Shown here: piece after piece, positions 47,005 through 55,006 of the stretch
Numbering within the stretch: position 1 is the stretch's first letter
Layout of the letters: each line of letters opens with the position of its first letter
Assembly: GCA_963842065.1 (NCBI GenBank)
Contig: CAWJEW010000002.1
Span: forward strand, 535,438-599,437
Source: CAITWD01 sp963842065
Lineage (GTDB): Bacteria > Actinomycetota > Thermoleophilia > Miltoncostaeales > Miltoncostaeaceae
Direction of reading: 5' to 3'
DNA: 64,000 nt
Made by a program: the position numbers and the translations under genes
Notes under the pieces: model-generated
Told to the model about the DNA's origin: nothing
What the model saw: the letters and a program-made list of their open reading frames with translations, nothing else
Database searches by the model: none

Positions 47005-48198
47005 GTGAGTGACGCCGTGATCGTCAGCGCCGTGCGGACGCCGATCGGTTCGTTCAACGGCGCATTCGCGTCGGTGTCCGCCACCGCGTTGGCGGCCACC
47101 GTCATCGCCGAAGCCTGCGCCCGCGCCGGCATCCCGGCCGAGACGGTCGACGACGTGATCCTCGGCAACATCTTCTCTGCGGGCCTCGGGCAGAACGTCG
47201 TCCGCCAGGCCGCGCTGCGCGCCGGTCTGGGTGACCAGGTGCCCGCGACCGCCGTCAACCAGCTGTGCGGATCCGGACTGCGGGCGGTGGCGATGGCCGC
47301 CCAGCAGGTGCAGCTGGGAGATGCGCAGGTCGTCGTCGCCGGCGGCACCGAGAACATGACCCGCGCGCCGTATCTGCTCGAGCAGGCCCGCACCGGGTAT
47401 CGACTCGGCCACGGCCCGCTCTACGACTCGATCCTGCGCGACGGTCTGTGGTGCGCGATGACCGGCGTGCACATGGGCGTCACCGCCGAGAACATCGCCA
47501 CCGATCTCGGCATCTCGCGCGAGGATCAGGACGCGTTTGCCGCGACCTCGCAGGGGCGCGTCGCCCGCGCAATGGCCGACGGGCGATTCGCGCCGGAGAT
47601 CGTGGGCGTCGACGTGCCGCAGCGGGGCGGCGAGCCGCTGCGGGTGATCGTGGACGAGCATCCGCGCCCCGAGACGACCCCGGACATGCTCGCTGCGTTG
47701 CAGACCGCCTTCGATCCCGCCGGCACGGTAACCGCAGGCAACGCCTCGGGCATCAACGACGGCGCCGCGGCGGTCGTGGTCGCCAGTCGCGAGGCTGCCG
47801 CGTCGGCAGGGGTCGCGCCGCTGGCGAGCATCCGCAGCTGGGCGACGGCGGGCGTGCCGCCGCGCATCATGGGCATGGGGCCCGTCAAGGCGATCCCGCT
47901 GGCACTGGCCAAGGCCGGGCTCGGGCTCGCCGACATCGAGCTGATCGAGCTCAACGAGGCGTTCGCGGCGCAGAGTCTCGGCGTGATACGCACCCTGGGT
48001 CTCGACCACGAGATCACCAACGTCAACGGGGGCGCGATCGCCCTCGGGCATCCGGTCGGTGCGTCCGGCGCGCGGGTCTTGACGACGTTGCTGTACGAGA
48101 TGCAGCGGCGCGACGTGCGCTTCGGGCTGGCCTCGCTGTGCATCGGTGGCGGCCAGGGAATCGCGATGGTCGTCGAGCGGGAGCACGCTGCCGGGTAA
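47005..48198 (+). CDS. acetyl-CoA C-acetyltransferase (thiolase)
   Basis: The 397-residue product is a full thiolase: AVRTPIGSFNGAFA at the N-terminus, nucleophile C88 in NQLCGSGLRAV, ENMTRAPYLL, the NASGINDGAAAVVV domain boundary, and the C-terminal catalytic His in ALGHPVGASGARV and Cys in LCIGGGQG. It catalyses acetoacetyl-CoA formation or cleavage. GTG 47005 overlaps the TGA of a 35-codon ORF that begins at GTG 46901 just after erpA; that ORF has no recognisable content. Neighbouring CoA genes are absent. Confidence 0.93.
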   Translation: MSDAVIVSAVRTPIGSFNGAFASVSATALAATVIAEACARAGIPAETVDDVILGNIFSAGLGQNVVRQAALRAGLGDQVPATAVNQLCGSGLRAVAMAAQQVQLGDAQVVVAGGTENMTRAPYLLEQARTGYRLGHGPLYDSILRDGLWCAMTGVHMGVTAENIATDLGISREDQDAFAATSQGRVARAMADGRFAPEIVGVDVPQRGGEPLRVIVDEHPRPETTPDMLAALQTAFDPAGTVTAGNASGINDGAAAVVVASREAAASAGVAPLASIRSWATAGVPPRIMGMGPVKAIPLALAKAGLGLADIELIELNEAFAAQSLGVIRTLGLDHEITNVNGGAIALGHPVGASGARVLTTLLYEMQRRDVRFGLASLCIGGGQGIAMVVEREHAAG

Positions 48199-48229
48199 TA
48201 CCGCGAGGGTACCGTCCCGAAGGAGGGTC

Positions 48230-49124
48230 ATGCCCGAGGTTGCGCCGCAGGACGCCGTCGTCCGGTTCGAGGGTCGCCTGGGCGAGCCGCGCATCGTTTG
48301 CACGATGATGGACCCGAGGACGCTGCTGGCAGAATCGCCGCACGCCATCCGGATCCCAGACCGGCACCCGAATTCTCGTCATCGGGGACACCCGGGAGTT
48401 CCTGGACGTGGTCGTCGCGGCGCTGACCCCGGAGGGCGTCGCGATCGGGGTCGCCCGCGACGGACAGGCGGGGCTCGAGCTGACTCGCGGCGTTCATCCC
48501 GATATCGTCGCGTTGGACGGCACCCTCCCGCTGCTCGACGGCATCGAGGTCTGCCGCCAGCTACGCACGTTCTCCGAGGCCTGTGTCCTGATGCTCACCG
48601 CCCGGGACTCCGAGATCGACCGCCTGATCGGGCTGTCGGTGGGTGCCGACGACTCCCTGGTCACGCCGTTCTTTCCCAGTGAGCTCGTGGCGCGCATCAA
48701 GGCGCCGCCGCGCGGTGTCCGCGTCGTTGTCGCCGCAGAGTCCGAGCGTGTGTTTGGCGCGTTTCGGATCGATCCGCTCGCCCGCCGGGTCTGGCTGGAC
48801 GGTCAGGAGATCGAGCTCTCGCGGATCGAATACGACGTGTTGGACGCGCTCTCGGAGAATCCACGGATCACGCTGCGCCGCGACCAGCTGCTGGACCGCG
48901 TGTGGGGCAACGACCGGTTCGGCGACGATCATGTGATCGACGTGCACCTGCCCAACCAGCGCCGCAGGCTCGGCGACGACCCGCGCCATGCGCGCTACGT
49001 GTGCACCGCGCGCGGCGACGGGTTCCGCACGGGGGACGGCACCGTCTCACAAGCCCGCGAGCCGTCCGGCGGACCCACGTCCGGACGTTGCGGGAGCCCG
49101 GAGCGGCGTCGGGTGTGCGTGTGA
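48230..49124 (+). pseudogene. OmpR-family response regulator with degenerate receiver; N-terminus out of frame
   Basis: AAGGAGG precedes ATG 48230, but that frame leaves the protein after about 45 codons. The receiver (TRILVIGDTREFLDVVVAALTPEGV) begins in the next frame at about 48360 with no start codon of its own; the uninterrupted frame has its first GTG at 48408. The receiver keeps the phospho-acceptor Asp (DIVALDGTLPLLDG), but one acidic-pair residue is lost and the conserved Lys is Thr (GADDSLVTPF). The C-terminal winged helix (IELSRIEYDVLDAL, DQLLDRVWG, DVHLPNQRRRLGDDP) is recognisable. A +1 shift would join the ribosome-binding site to the receiver. Likely a decaying or phosphorylation-independent regulator. 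Confidence 0.6.
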
Positions 49125-49222
49125 TCCGACCCGTATCGCCTCGAGTCGTGTGACCGGGCCCGCAGGCATGCCGGACGTGCGGACTCGTCGGCGACAGCGG
49201 ATCAGGCGACACGGGCGAGGCG

Positions 49223-49360
49223 ATGCTCACGGGCCTGATCCCCATTTCTGTGTACGGCCTGCTCCTGCGCGCGATCGCGTTTGCGTGGTACGTGAAGGAA
49301 GCCAGGGGTGAGGAGATGAACTGGGACAAGACCGAGAACACCGGAAAGGTCTACGGATGA
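49223..49360 (+). CDS. small membrane protein (45 aa)
   Basis: ATG 49223 follows GGGCGAGGCG and encodes 45 residues: a hydrophobic N-terminal helix (LTGLIPISVYGLLLRAIAFAW) then a charged tail (YVKEARGEEMNWDKTENTGK). The stop overlaps the next ATG by four bases. The form recalls small accessory subunits of transporters or oxidases, but no such partner is adjacent and no family is recognised. Confidence 0.45.
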   Translation: MLTGLIPISVYGLLLRAIAFAWYVKEARGEEMNWDKTENTGKVYG

Positions 49361-49512
49361 GTACGACGTCGACTCCTACCCAGCAACCCCGGGACGCCGA
49401 GCGTGAGCCTGCCCACGATCGCCGCACTGAGCGGAAGCTGCTGTGGAGGGAACTGGCGGTCATCGCCGGGCTGCTGGTGCTGTTGAGCCTGCGGATCTTG
49501 CTTGCGCGATGA
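49357..49512 (+). CDS. small membrane protein (51 aa)
   Basis: ATG 49357 overlaps the previous stop. The product has a polar N-terminus of about 30 residues (TSTPTQQPRDAER) and one C-terminal membrane helix (LLWRELAVIAGLLVLLSLRILLA), ending in Arg, like a tail-anchored peptide. Its own stop overlaps an ATG at 49509 that leads into the receiver-HPt remnant. The chain of ATGA overlaps suggests the two small genes are truly translated together. Confidence 0.45.
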   Translation: MSTTSTPTQQPRDAEREPAHDRRTERKLLWRELAVIAGLLVLLSLRILLAR

Positions 49513-50349
49513 GCGGCCGACGTACCCAACCGGTCGCCGCGGCGGCCGGCCGATATCTCCCTCAGGCGACCGAACGCACGAGCCAAAGCGACGCGGTTTC
49601 GGCTGAGCGCGTGGATCTGGAAACGCCAGATTCCCCCCTTCCGGAGGCAGTAGACCCCCAGGTTGCAGATCCCAACTCCTGCGCGGGCTTCCCTCGGCGT
49701 GCGCCCGGGACCGTACGCGCTCGTGCTGATGGACTGCCGGATGCCGGAGATGGATGGGCTCGAGGCGACCCGCCGGATCCGGAGCCGCGAGTCCGAGCTG
49801 GGCCAGCACACGCCGATCATCGCGCTGGCGGCTGACGGCCGACCCGAGGATCGCGAGGCGTGCCTGGCAGCGGGGATGGACGGCCAGGTCGCCAGGCCCC
49901 CGACGATCGAAGCTCTCGAGCTGGCCTCGCCCCGCTGGCTCCCCGACGAGGGCCGCGCCGAGTCGGCCGCGGCGGAGCCGGGCATCGAGACCTTGGGTGA
50001 GCAGATCGGCGAGGAGGAGACCGTGCGCCTGTTTACCACCTGGAAGACGGAGACGCCGCGGCGCCGCGAGGCGATGCGGATCGGTCTCGAGCGCAAGGAC
50101 CCGGGCGCGGTCGCCTACGTCGCCCACGTGCTCAGGTCGACGTGCGGGCTGTTCGGTGCTCGGGAGGCGGCCCGGACGGGCGCGGCGGCCGAAGATACGG
50201 CCCGCGACGGCAACCCGTCCGAGCTGCCGGCCCTGTGTCAGCGGCTCGAGGATGAGATCTCCCGGGCCATCGTCGACCTGGAGCTCGAGCTCGCGGCCTG
50301 CCTACGGCAGCAAGCCCCCTGCACCAGGCCCCCGGGGGCCGGGGCCTGA
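49509..50349 (+). pseudogene. truncated receiver plus HPt phosphotransfer remnant
   Basis: ATG 49509 starts about 55 residues without domain character. One base later in frame, from about 49690, the sequence is the second half of a receiver: YALVLMDCRMPEMDGLEATRRIR, then IIALAADG and a GMDGQVARPPT loop where the conserved Lys is gone. An HPt-like helical domain follows with AYVAHVLRSTCGLFGA, where a working HPt has HxLKG; the His is present and the Lys is Arg. The uninterrupted frame runs from GTG 49663 to 50349. The first half of the receiver is missing, as in the fragment near 0.9 kb. Probably the tail of a hybrid kinase. Confidence 0.6.
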
Positions 50350-50383
50350 TGCAGGGACGCGGCCGCTGGCCGCGTGGGGACGG

Positions 50384-51517
50384 TCAGCCGACGGTGGCGA
50401 TGCCTTCGATGCCGCCGGTCGGCAGACCCGACACGGGGCCGATGTTGGTCAGCGTGCCCGTGGATCCCACGGAGAACTCGGAGACCGAGCCGGCGACGCC
50501 GTTCTCCACGTACAGGAACCTGCCGTGGGCGGCGGTCGCGGAGTCGGTCGTGCCCGCCTGGGTCGTTGCGGCGACCCCGACCAGGACCGGCTGGCCGGCG
50601 CTGTTGAGCCGGTACGCGCTGACGTTGGCGCTCCCCGCGTTGGAGACGAAGTAGTAGCCGCGCGCCGCGGTGATCCAGCACAGCGCGGCCTGGCCGTCCG
50701 GGGCGGAGCCGAGGAGCGTCGTGGTGCCGGCCGAGCCCAGCGTGTACGTCGAGACGGTGCTGTCCAAGGCCTCGGCGACGACCAGGGTGCCCTTCGGGCC
50801 CCACACGAACGCGAACGGCACGGGCGTTGCGGAGGTATTTGACGTCGGGGTGGCGCTCAGGCGTCCGTGTGGGCCGACGCGGAACACGTCGATGCTGCTG
50901 GTGCTGGCCTTGGTGGTGACGATCAGCTGCCTGCCGTTCGGCGAGAACCCGACCTGGCCGGGAGAGGCGAGGTAGTTGGGCGGGTTGGTGTTGCCGAGGT
51001 TCAGGGTGCGCGAGGACCCGGCGAGCGCGTGCAGGCGCCCATGGCCGAGCGTAAAGCCCGCGACGCTGCCCTCGCCGCCGGCGTTGAGCACGTACACCAG
51101 ATTGTGGTGGACCGCGATGCTGGCCGGGAAGTCACCGCCAGTGGCGATCGTCTGGCGCAGCGTGAGGTGGGTGCCATTGACGCCAAACACCGACACGGTG
51201 TCGCTGCCCGCGTTGACGCCCAACAGCACGCGTCCGTGGTCGGCGGTGACCAGGGAGCGCTGGGAGGCGAGCGGGTCCGCCATTGCACCGCTGGCGACGA
51301 GGCCGTTGCCGCCGGTCGCGTAGCTGGCGACGTAGGTCAGTGTGCCGTCTGAGGCGCGCGCGTAGGCGAGGACCTGGTTGCCGGAGGTGCTGTCGGTCTG
51401 GACGAACACCGCCGACGTGGGCCAGGTGTGCTGGTGCCCGTGGGCGGCGACCGCGGGGGCGGCGATCGCGGCGGTGGCCAGTGCTGCACCGGCCACGGAG
51501 CGAAGGACGAATCTCAT
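50384..51517 (-). CDS. exported seven-bladed beta-propeller protein (lactonase/YVTN type)
   Basis: The 377-residue product has a clear signal peptide (about residues 1-25, ending AVAAHG). Repeated propeller blades follow, seen as recurring GxDTVSVFxVN, PASIAVHHNLVYVLNAGG, FSPNGRQLIVTTKASTSSIDVFRV and YYFVSNAGSANVSAYRLNSAGQP segments. The pattern fits 6-phosphogluconolactonase-like or YVTN surface propellers; because it is exported, a binding or surface role is more likely than pentose-phosphate metabolism. It is divergent from the ECF sigma gene with about 120 bases between, so the sigma factor may control it. Confidence 0.85.
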   Translation of the reverse strand: MRFVLRSVAGAALATAAIAAPAVAAHGHQHTWPTSAVFVQTDSTSGNQVLAYARASDGTLTYVASYATGGNGLVASGAMADPLASQRSLVTADHGRVLLGVNAGSDTVSVFGVNGTHLTLRQTIATGGDFPASIAVHHNLVYVLNAGGEGSVAGFTLGHGRLHALAGSSRTLNLGNTNPPNYLASPGQVGFSPNGRQLIVTTKASTSSIDVFRVGPHGRLSATPTSNTSATPVPFAFVWGPKGTLVVAEALDSTVSTYTLGSAGTTTLLGSAPDGQAALCWITAARGYYFVSNAGSANVSAYRLNSAGQPVLVGVAATTQAGTTDSATAAHGRFLYVENGVAGSVSEFSVGSTGTLTNIGPVSGLPTGGIEGIATVG

Positions 51518-51626
51518 GGGAACTCCTTATCGGGTGCTGGGCTACGACGCGTAGTGCGCCTCGTGGCCGCCGCGTTACACCCGCGCACCGAAAACCGGGT
51601 TCTTCGGAACCCGGACGGTGGTTCGG

Positions 51627-51632
51627 TACGAT
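51627..51632 (+). promoter_or_regulatory. -10 box (TACGAT) of the ECF sigma gene, likely leaderless
   Basis: TACGAT ends 8 bases before GTG 51641, with no Shine-Dalgarno sequence. Confidence 0.4.
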
Positions 51633-51640
51633 CCGGCACC

Positions 51641-52237
51641 GTGGACGATGCCGAGCTCATCGCACGCCTCCGCCGGGGTGACGAACAGGCGTTTGAGGGC
51701 CTGATTGCCGCGCACCACACCGCGATGATCCGCGTCGCCCAGGGGTTCGTCCCGACGCGCGGGCTGGCGGAGGAGGTCGTCCAGGAGACCTGGGTGGGGA
51801 TGCTGCGCGGGCTCGACCGCTTCGAGGGGCGCTCGTCGCTCAAGACGTGGCTGTACGCGATCCTGATCAACCAGGCGCGCTCCATGGCCACGCGCGAGCG
51901 TCGGACGGTCCCCTTCGATCACACCGACGACGCCCGCGCTGAAGACCCGGCCCGCTTCGCCCCGGACGGCAGTTGGGCGCAGCCACCGGTGCCGTTTACC
52001 GAGGAAATCGAGGAGCGATTGGTGCACGCGCCGATGCTCGCGCAGCTGTCCACTGCGCTGGATGATCTTCCGCCGGCGCAACGCACCGTCGTAACGCTGC
52101 GCGATATCGAGCAACTGACCTCTGACGAGGTGTGCGCAATGCTTGAGATCACTCCGGCAAATCAGCGGGTTCTGCTCCACCGGGGCCGCGCGGGTCTGCG
52201 CCGTAGTATTGAGGCATTGCTCGAGGGGGGGAAGTAG
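51641..52237 (+). CDS. ECF-family RNA polymerase sigma factor
   Basis: The 198-residue product has sigma region 2 (FEGLIAAHHTAMIRVAQGFV, EEVVQETWVGMLRGLDRFEGRSSLKTWLYAILINQARS) and region 4 (ALDDLPPAQRTVVTLRDIEQLTSDEVCAMLEITPANQRVLLHRGRAGLRR). There is no region 3, as expected for ECF sigmas. GTG 51641 lies directly behind a -10 box. The zinc-type anti-sigma gene follows after two bases, the usual ECF pairing. Confidence 0.93.
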   Translation: MDDAELIARLRRGDEQAFEGLIAAHHTAMIRVAQGFVPTRGLAEEVVQETWVGMLRGLDRFEGRSSLKTWLYAILINQARSMATRERRTVPFDHTDDARAEDPARFAPDGSWAQPPVPFTEEIEERLVHAPMLAQLSTALDDLPPAQRTVVTLRDIEQLTSDEVCAMLEITPANQRVLLHRGRAGLRRSIEALLEGGK

Positions 52238-52239
52238 CG

Positions 52240-52569
52240 GTGCCGCTGCTGTACGCGGATCTGGCCTGTCGGGACGCCGTCGAGCTTGCGACCGATTACC
52301 TTGAGGGCGCCCTGTCGTGGCGCCAGCGGCGCCGCTATGAGCACCACGTGCGCAGCTGCCCGAACTGCCGGGCCCATTTCGCGCAGATCCGCGCCGTGAC
52401 CGCCGCCCTCGGCAGGGTCGAGCCGGAGGCACTCTCGCCGGACGCCCGGCACGACCTCATGGACGTCTTCCGGCGCTACCGTGAAGAGCAGGCGCGCGAC
52501 GCCGGACGGCGACCCGCGGGACCCGTAGCGGTGGCGGGTGCACCTCGCGCTGGCCCGGGCGGGAACACG
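52240..52569 (+). CDS. zinc-binding anti-sigma factor (zf-HC2), no stop before the next gene
   Basis: From GTG 52240 the first 85 residues form a zinc-associated anti-sigma domain: C10, then H36-V-R-S-C40-P-N-C43 (HxxxCxxC) and helices QIRAVTAALGRV and RHDLMDVFRRYREEQ. There is no membrane segment, so it is a cytosolic sensor type, perhaps redox-responsive. No stop codon occurs in this frame: it runs on through a Gly/Pro/Ala stretch straight into the DUF1697 protein. The coordinate given ends where that protein is thought to begin. A +1 shift would give a stop at 52526-52528. Confidence 0.75.
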
Positions 52570-53113
52570 GTGGACGCGCCGCACCGCTACGTCGCCCTGT
52601 TGCGCGGGGTCAACGTCGGCGGTCGGACCGTGCCGATGCGCGAGCTGCGTGAGCTGTTTGTGGCACTTGGGCACGACGATGTCGCGACATACATCCAGAG
52701 CGGCAACGTGATGTTCCGCACAGGACGGGATGACCGGGCGGCCGTCGCTGAGGACATCCGGTCTGCGATCGAAGCGATGACCGGCCATCGGGTGCCGGTG
52801 GTGCTGCGCACCGCGCCGGAGCTTGCACGGGTGATCGCGGCGAACCCGTACGGCGACCACATGGAGACCAAGCCGCTGTATGTGACCTTCCTCGAGCGGC
52901 CGCCAGACGAGGACGCCGTACGGGCGCCTGGATGCCGGCGTCGGGGGGACGGACGAGTTCAGGGTGGCGGGCCGCGAGGTGTACGTCTGGTGCCCTGGCG
53001 GCTACGGCCGCACCGCGCTCAGCAACGGTTTCTTTGAACGTCGGCTCATGGTTCCGGCCACGACCCGCAACTGGCGCACGGTGACCAAGCTTGCGCAGTT
53101 GGCGGGAACCTGA
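52570..53113 (+). pseudogene. DUF1697 family protein, frame broken by one extra base
   Basis: From GTG 52570 the product begins HRYVALLRGVNVGGRTVPMRELRELF and has YIQSGNVMF and PLYVTFLERPPDEDAVR, the DUF1697 pattern. At about 52924 a GGG run shifts the frame. With one G removed it continues RLDAGVGGTDEFRV, REVYVWCPGGYGRT and FFERRLMVPATTRNWRTVTKLAQLA, the conserved C-terminus, to a TGA at 53111-53113. Restored length is about 180 residues, normal. Function unknown. The upstream anti-sigma frame runs into it without a stop. Confidence 0.8.
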
Positions 53114-53687
53114 GGACGACATCGCCCCGGGAGGATGCGTGATCGTCGCCGGTGCGACAGCATCGCGGATGCGCACGGCCGAGTGCGGCGCCGGGACTTC
53201 GGCACGATCGGCGCGCGGTGCTGCGCGACATGGCGGTCCTCCCGGGTGTCGGGCATCTCGTCGATGTCGCGCGCGGGCACCGGGCGCGGTGCGGTGGTGG
53301 CGACGACCTCGCTGTCGGCCCGCGCGTCCTCGTCGCCGGCGCCTGGTGGCTCCGGGATCGGGATCTCGGCGGCGGGACTGAGCAGCGCGTCGAGCGTGTG
53401 CGGGATCGACCAGTCGCTCGCGAGGGTCTGCGGAAGCGCGCAGGCGATCGGACCGACCCGCGCGTTCACTCCCAGCGATTGGTGCGACTGACCCTTGGGC
53501 AAGCCCGTTCCCTCGTCCAACGTTCAGGTCCGGGAATGCTCGCGGCACCGATCGCTTGCGAACTGCCCATAGGAGACCAGTTGGGCGATGGGAGGTGTAC
53601 GGGTGATCGGTTAGCGTTCGACCGAGTCGTCCGAGTGCGAGTCTCCTCGCGGATCGGACGTTTCGCATCAGCCACCATTTTTTTGCA
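53114..53687. other. region with no convincing gene
   Basis: Both strands carry ORFs of 90-180 codons here, but all look like antisense or random GC-rich translation (Arg/Gly/Pro-rich, no motif, no ribosome-binding site). The last 60 bases are less GC-rich and include a T-run at 53675-53681. No recognisable relic. Confidence 0.4.
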
Positions 53688-53832
53688 TGAATAGGAGCAT
53701 CTCGGGAACCGCACCAGCATCGCCTGACTCGGCCGGCACGGCCGGGGCCGGCGACGGGTCGCGGCGTGGCGAGCCGATCCGGTGCACCGCGCCGGCGTCG
53801 CCGGTTCCCGGGGGCGGATTCGGGGTGTCGCA

Positions 53833-54597
53833 GTGAGCGTCGCGGCGGGCGACGCCGGCGCTCGATATGAGCTGGGGAGTCGCGGCTTCGCCGACGGCGC
53901 GCACTACCAGGCCGCCCGTCCGGGATATCCGCCCGCCGCGCTGGAGTTCCTCGTACGCGCACTTGGGCTCCACGCCGACGACCGGGTCGTTGACCTGGGC
54001 GCCGGGACCGGGCTGCTCACCGGTCAGCTGCGCGCGCGCTTTGCCGAGGTCATCGCGATCGAGCCGTCGGCGGGCATGCGCGAGGTCCTGCGCGCGTCGG
54101 TCGAGGGCGTCCGCGTGCTCGACGGGCGTGATGTCGCGATCCCACTCTCGGATGGTTCTGTCGAGGCGGTGTTCGTCGCCCAGGCCTTTCACTGGTTCGA
54201 CGCACCAGCCGCGCTCGCCGAGATCCATCGCGTGCTGGTGCCGGGTGGGGGCCTGGGGCTGCTGTGGAACAACCGGGACGAATCGGTGGGCTGGGTCGCC
54301 GACTTTTCGCGCGCCATGCGGTGGGATCGCTGCAGCCCGTATGCGGCCGGGACCGACTACACCCCCGTGTTGGGCGCGGGTCCGTTCGGGCGCATCGCCC
54401 GCCAGGGGGTTCGCCATGTCCAGATGGTGGACCGCCGGCAGCTGTATCTCAGGGTCCTGTCGACCAGTTACGTCGCGGTGATGGACGACGACGAGCGCGC
54501 GGGCCTGATGCGGGACGTAGGCGAGGTCGTGGAGCGCCTCGAGGAACCGATCGCATTTCCCTATCTCACCCAGGCCTACCGGGCCACTGCCCGCTGA
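53833..54597 (+). CDS. class I SAM-dependent methyltransferase
   Basis: GTG 53833 gives about 254 residues with the Methyltransf_11 core: VVDLGAGTGLLTGQL (motif I), VIAIEPSAGMREVL, AVFVAQAFHWFDAPAALAEIHRVLVPGGGLGLLWNNRD (motifs II-III). The AFHWF signature occurs in a subgroup of small-molecule methyltransferases. Substrate unknown. An ATG at 53688 opens a 49-codon Gly/Ala/Pro-rich ORF ending in TGA overlapping this GTG; it may be spurious. The frame is also open upstream to 53782. Confidence 0.85.
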   Translation: MSVAAGDAGARYELGSRGFADGAHYQAARPGYPPAALEFLVRALGLHADDRVVDLGAGTGLLTGQLRARFAEVIAIEPSAGMREVLRASVEGVRVLDGRDVAIPLSDGSVEAVFVAQAFHWFDAPAALAEIHRVLVPGGGLGLLWNNRDESVGWVADFSRAMRWDRCSPYAAGTDYTPVLGAGPFGRIARQGVRHVQMVDRRQLYLRVLSTSYVAVMDDDERAGLMRDVGEVVERLEEPIAFPYLTQAYRATAR

Positions 54598-54639
54598 TCG
54601 CGCCAGCGCTGTGGCGCGTCCACGGGCGACGTGGTGCGC

Positions 54640-54969
54640 CTAGGGGATGCGCAGGTCGCGGTGCTCGCGGGCGAACCGGAGTTCCTCGTCGGTCAGGTCG
54701 GCACCCCTGACCGGACTCACCAGCGACCAGTGATGCCCGACCGGGCAGCGCTGCAGCCGGAACCAGCCCAGGCGAACGGCCTTCAAGGAGGCGCCGGGGA
54801 TCCAGGTGGTCGAGAACAGATGCCCCTGGCGGCAGCGCACGACGACGGTGCCACCGAGGTTGTAGCCGCGGCGGCGCGCGATGAGCGTGGCCGCCACGTA
54901 GCCCGCGATGACCGAGCAAATGATGATGAACCGCAGGCGTCGCGAGCGTATCCGGTGCATGGGGTTCAT
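54640..54969 (-). CDS. membrane-anchored protein with two Cys-x-x-Gly-His motifs
   Basis: From ATG 54969 the product has 109 residues: a basic N-terminus, one membrane helix (FIIICSVIAGYVAATLIA), then VVVRCRQGHLFSTTWIPGASLKAVRLGWFRLQRCPVGHHW, where paired Cys and His (CRQGH, CPVGHHW) look like a small zinc ribbon. I recall similar actinobacterial hypothetical proteins but no function. AGGATG precedes the start closely. The methyltransferase gene converges on it. Confidence 0.7.
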   Translation of the reverse strand: MNPMHRIRSRRLRFIIICSVIAGYVAATLIARRRGYNLGGTVVVRCRQGHLFSTTWIPGASLKAVRLGWFRLQRCPVGHHWSLVSPVRGADLTDEELRFAREHRDLRIP

Positions 54970-55006
54970 CCTACTGCGCGGTGGCACCAGTTTGGCGCCA
55001 CCGCGG

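Noticed and set aside
53002..53520. 172-codon minus-strand ORF overlapping DUF1697
   Set aside because: Starts with TTG without a ribosome-binding site, overlaps the conserved DUF1697 C-terminus antisense, and shows no motif.
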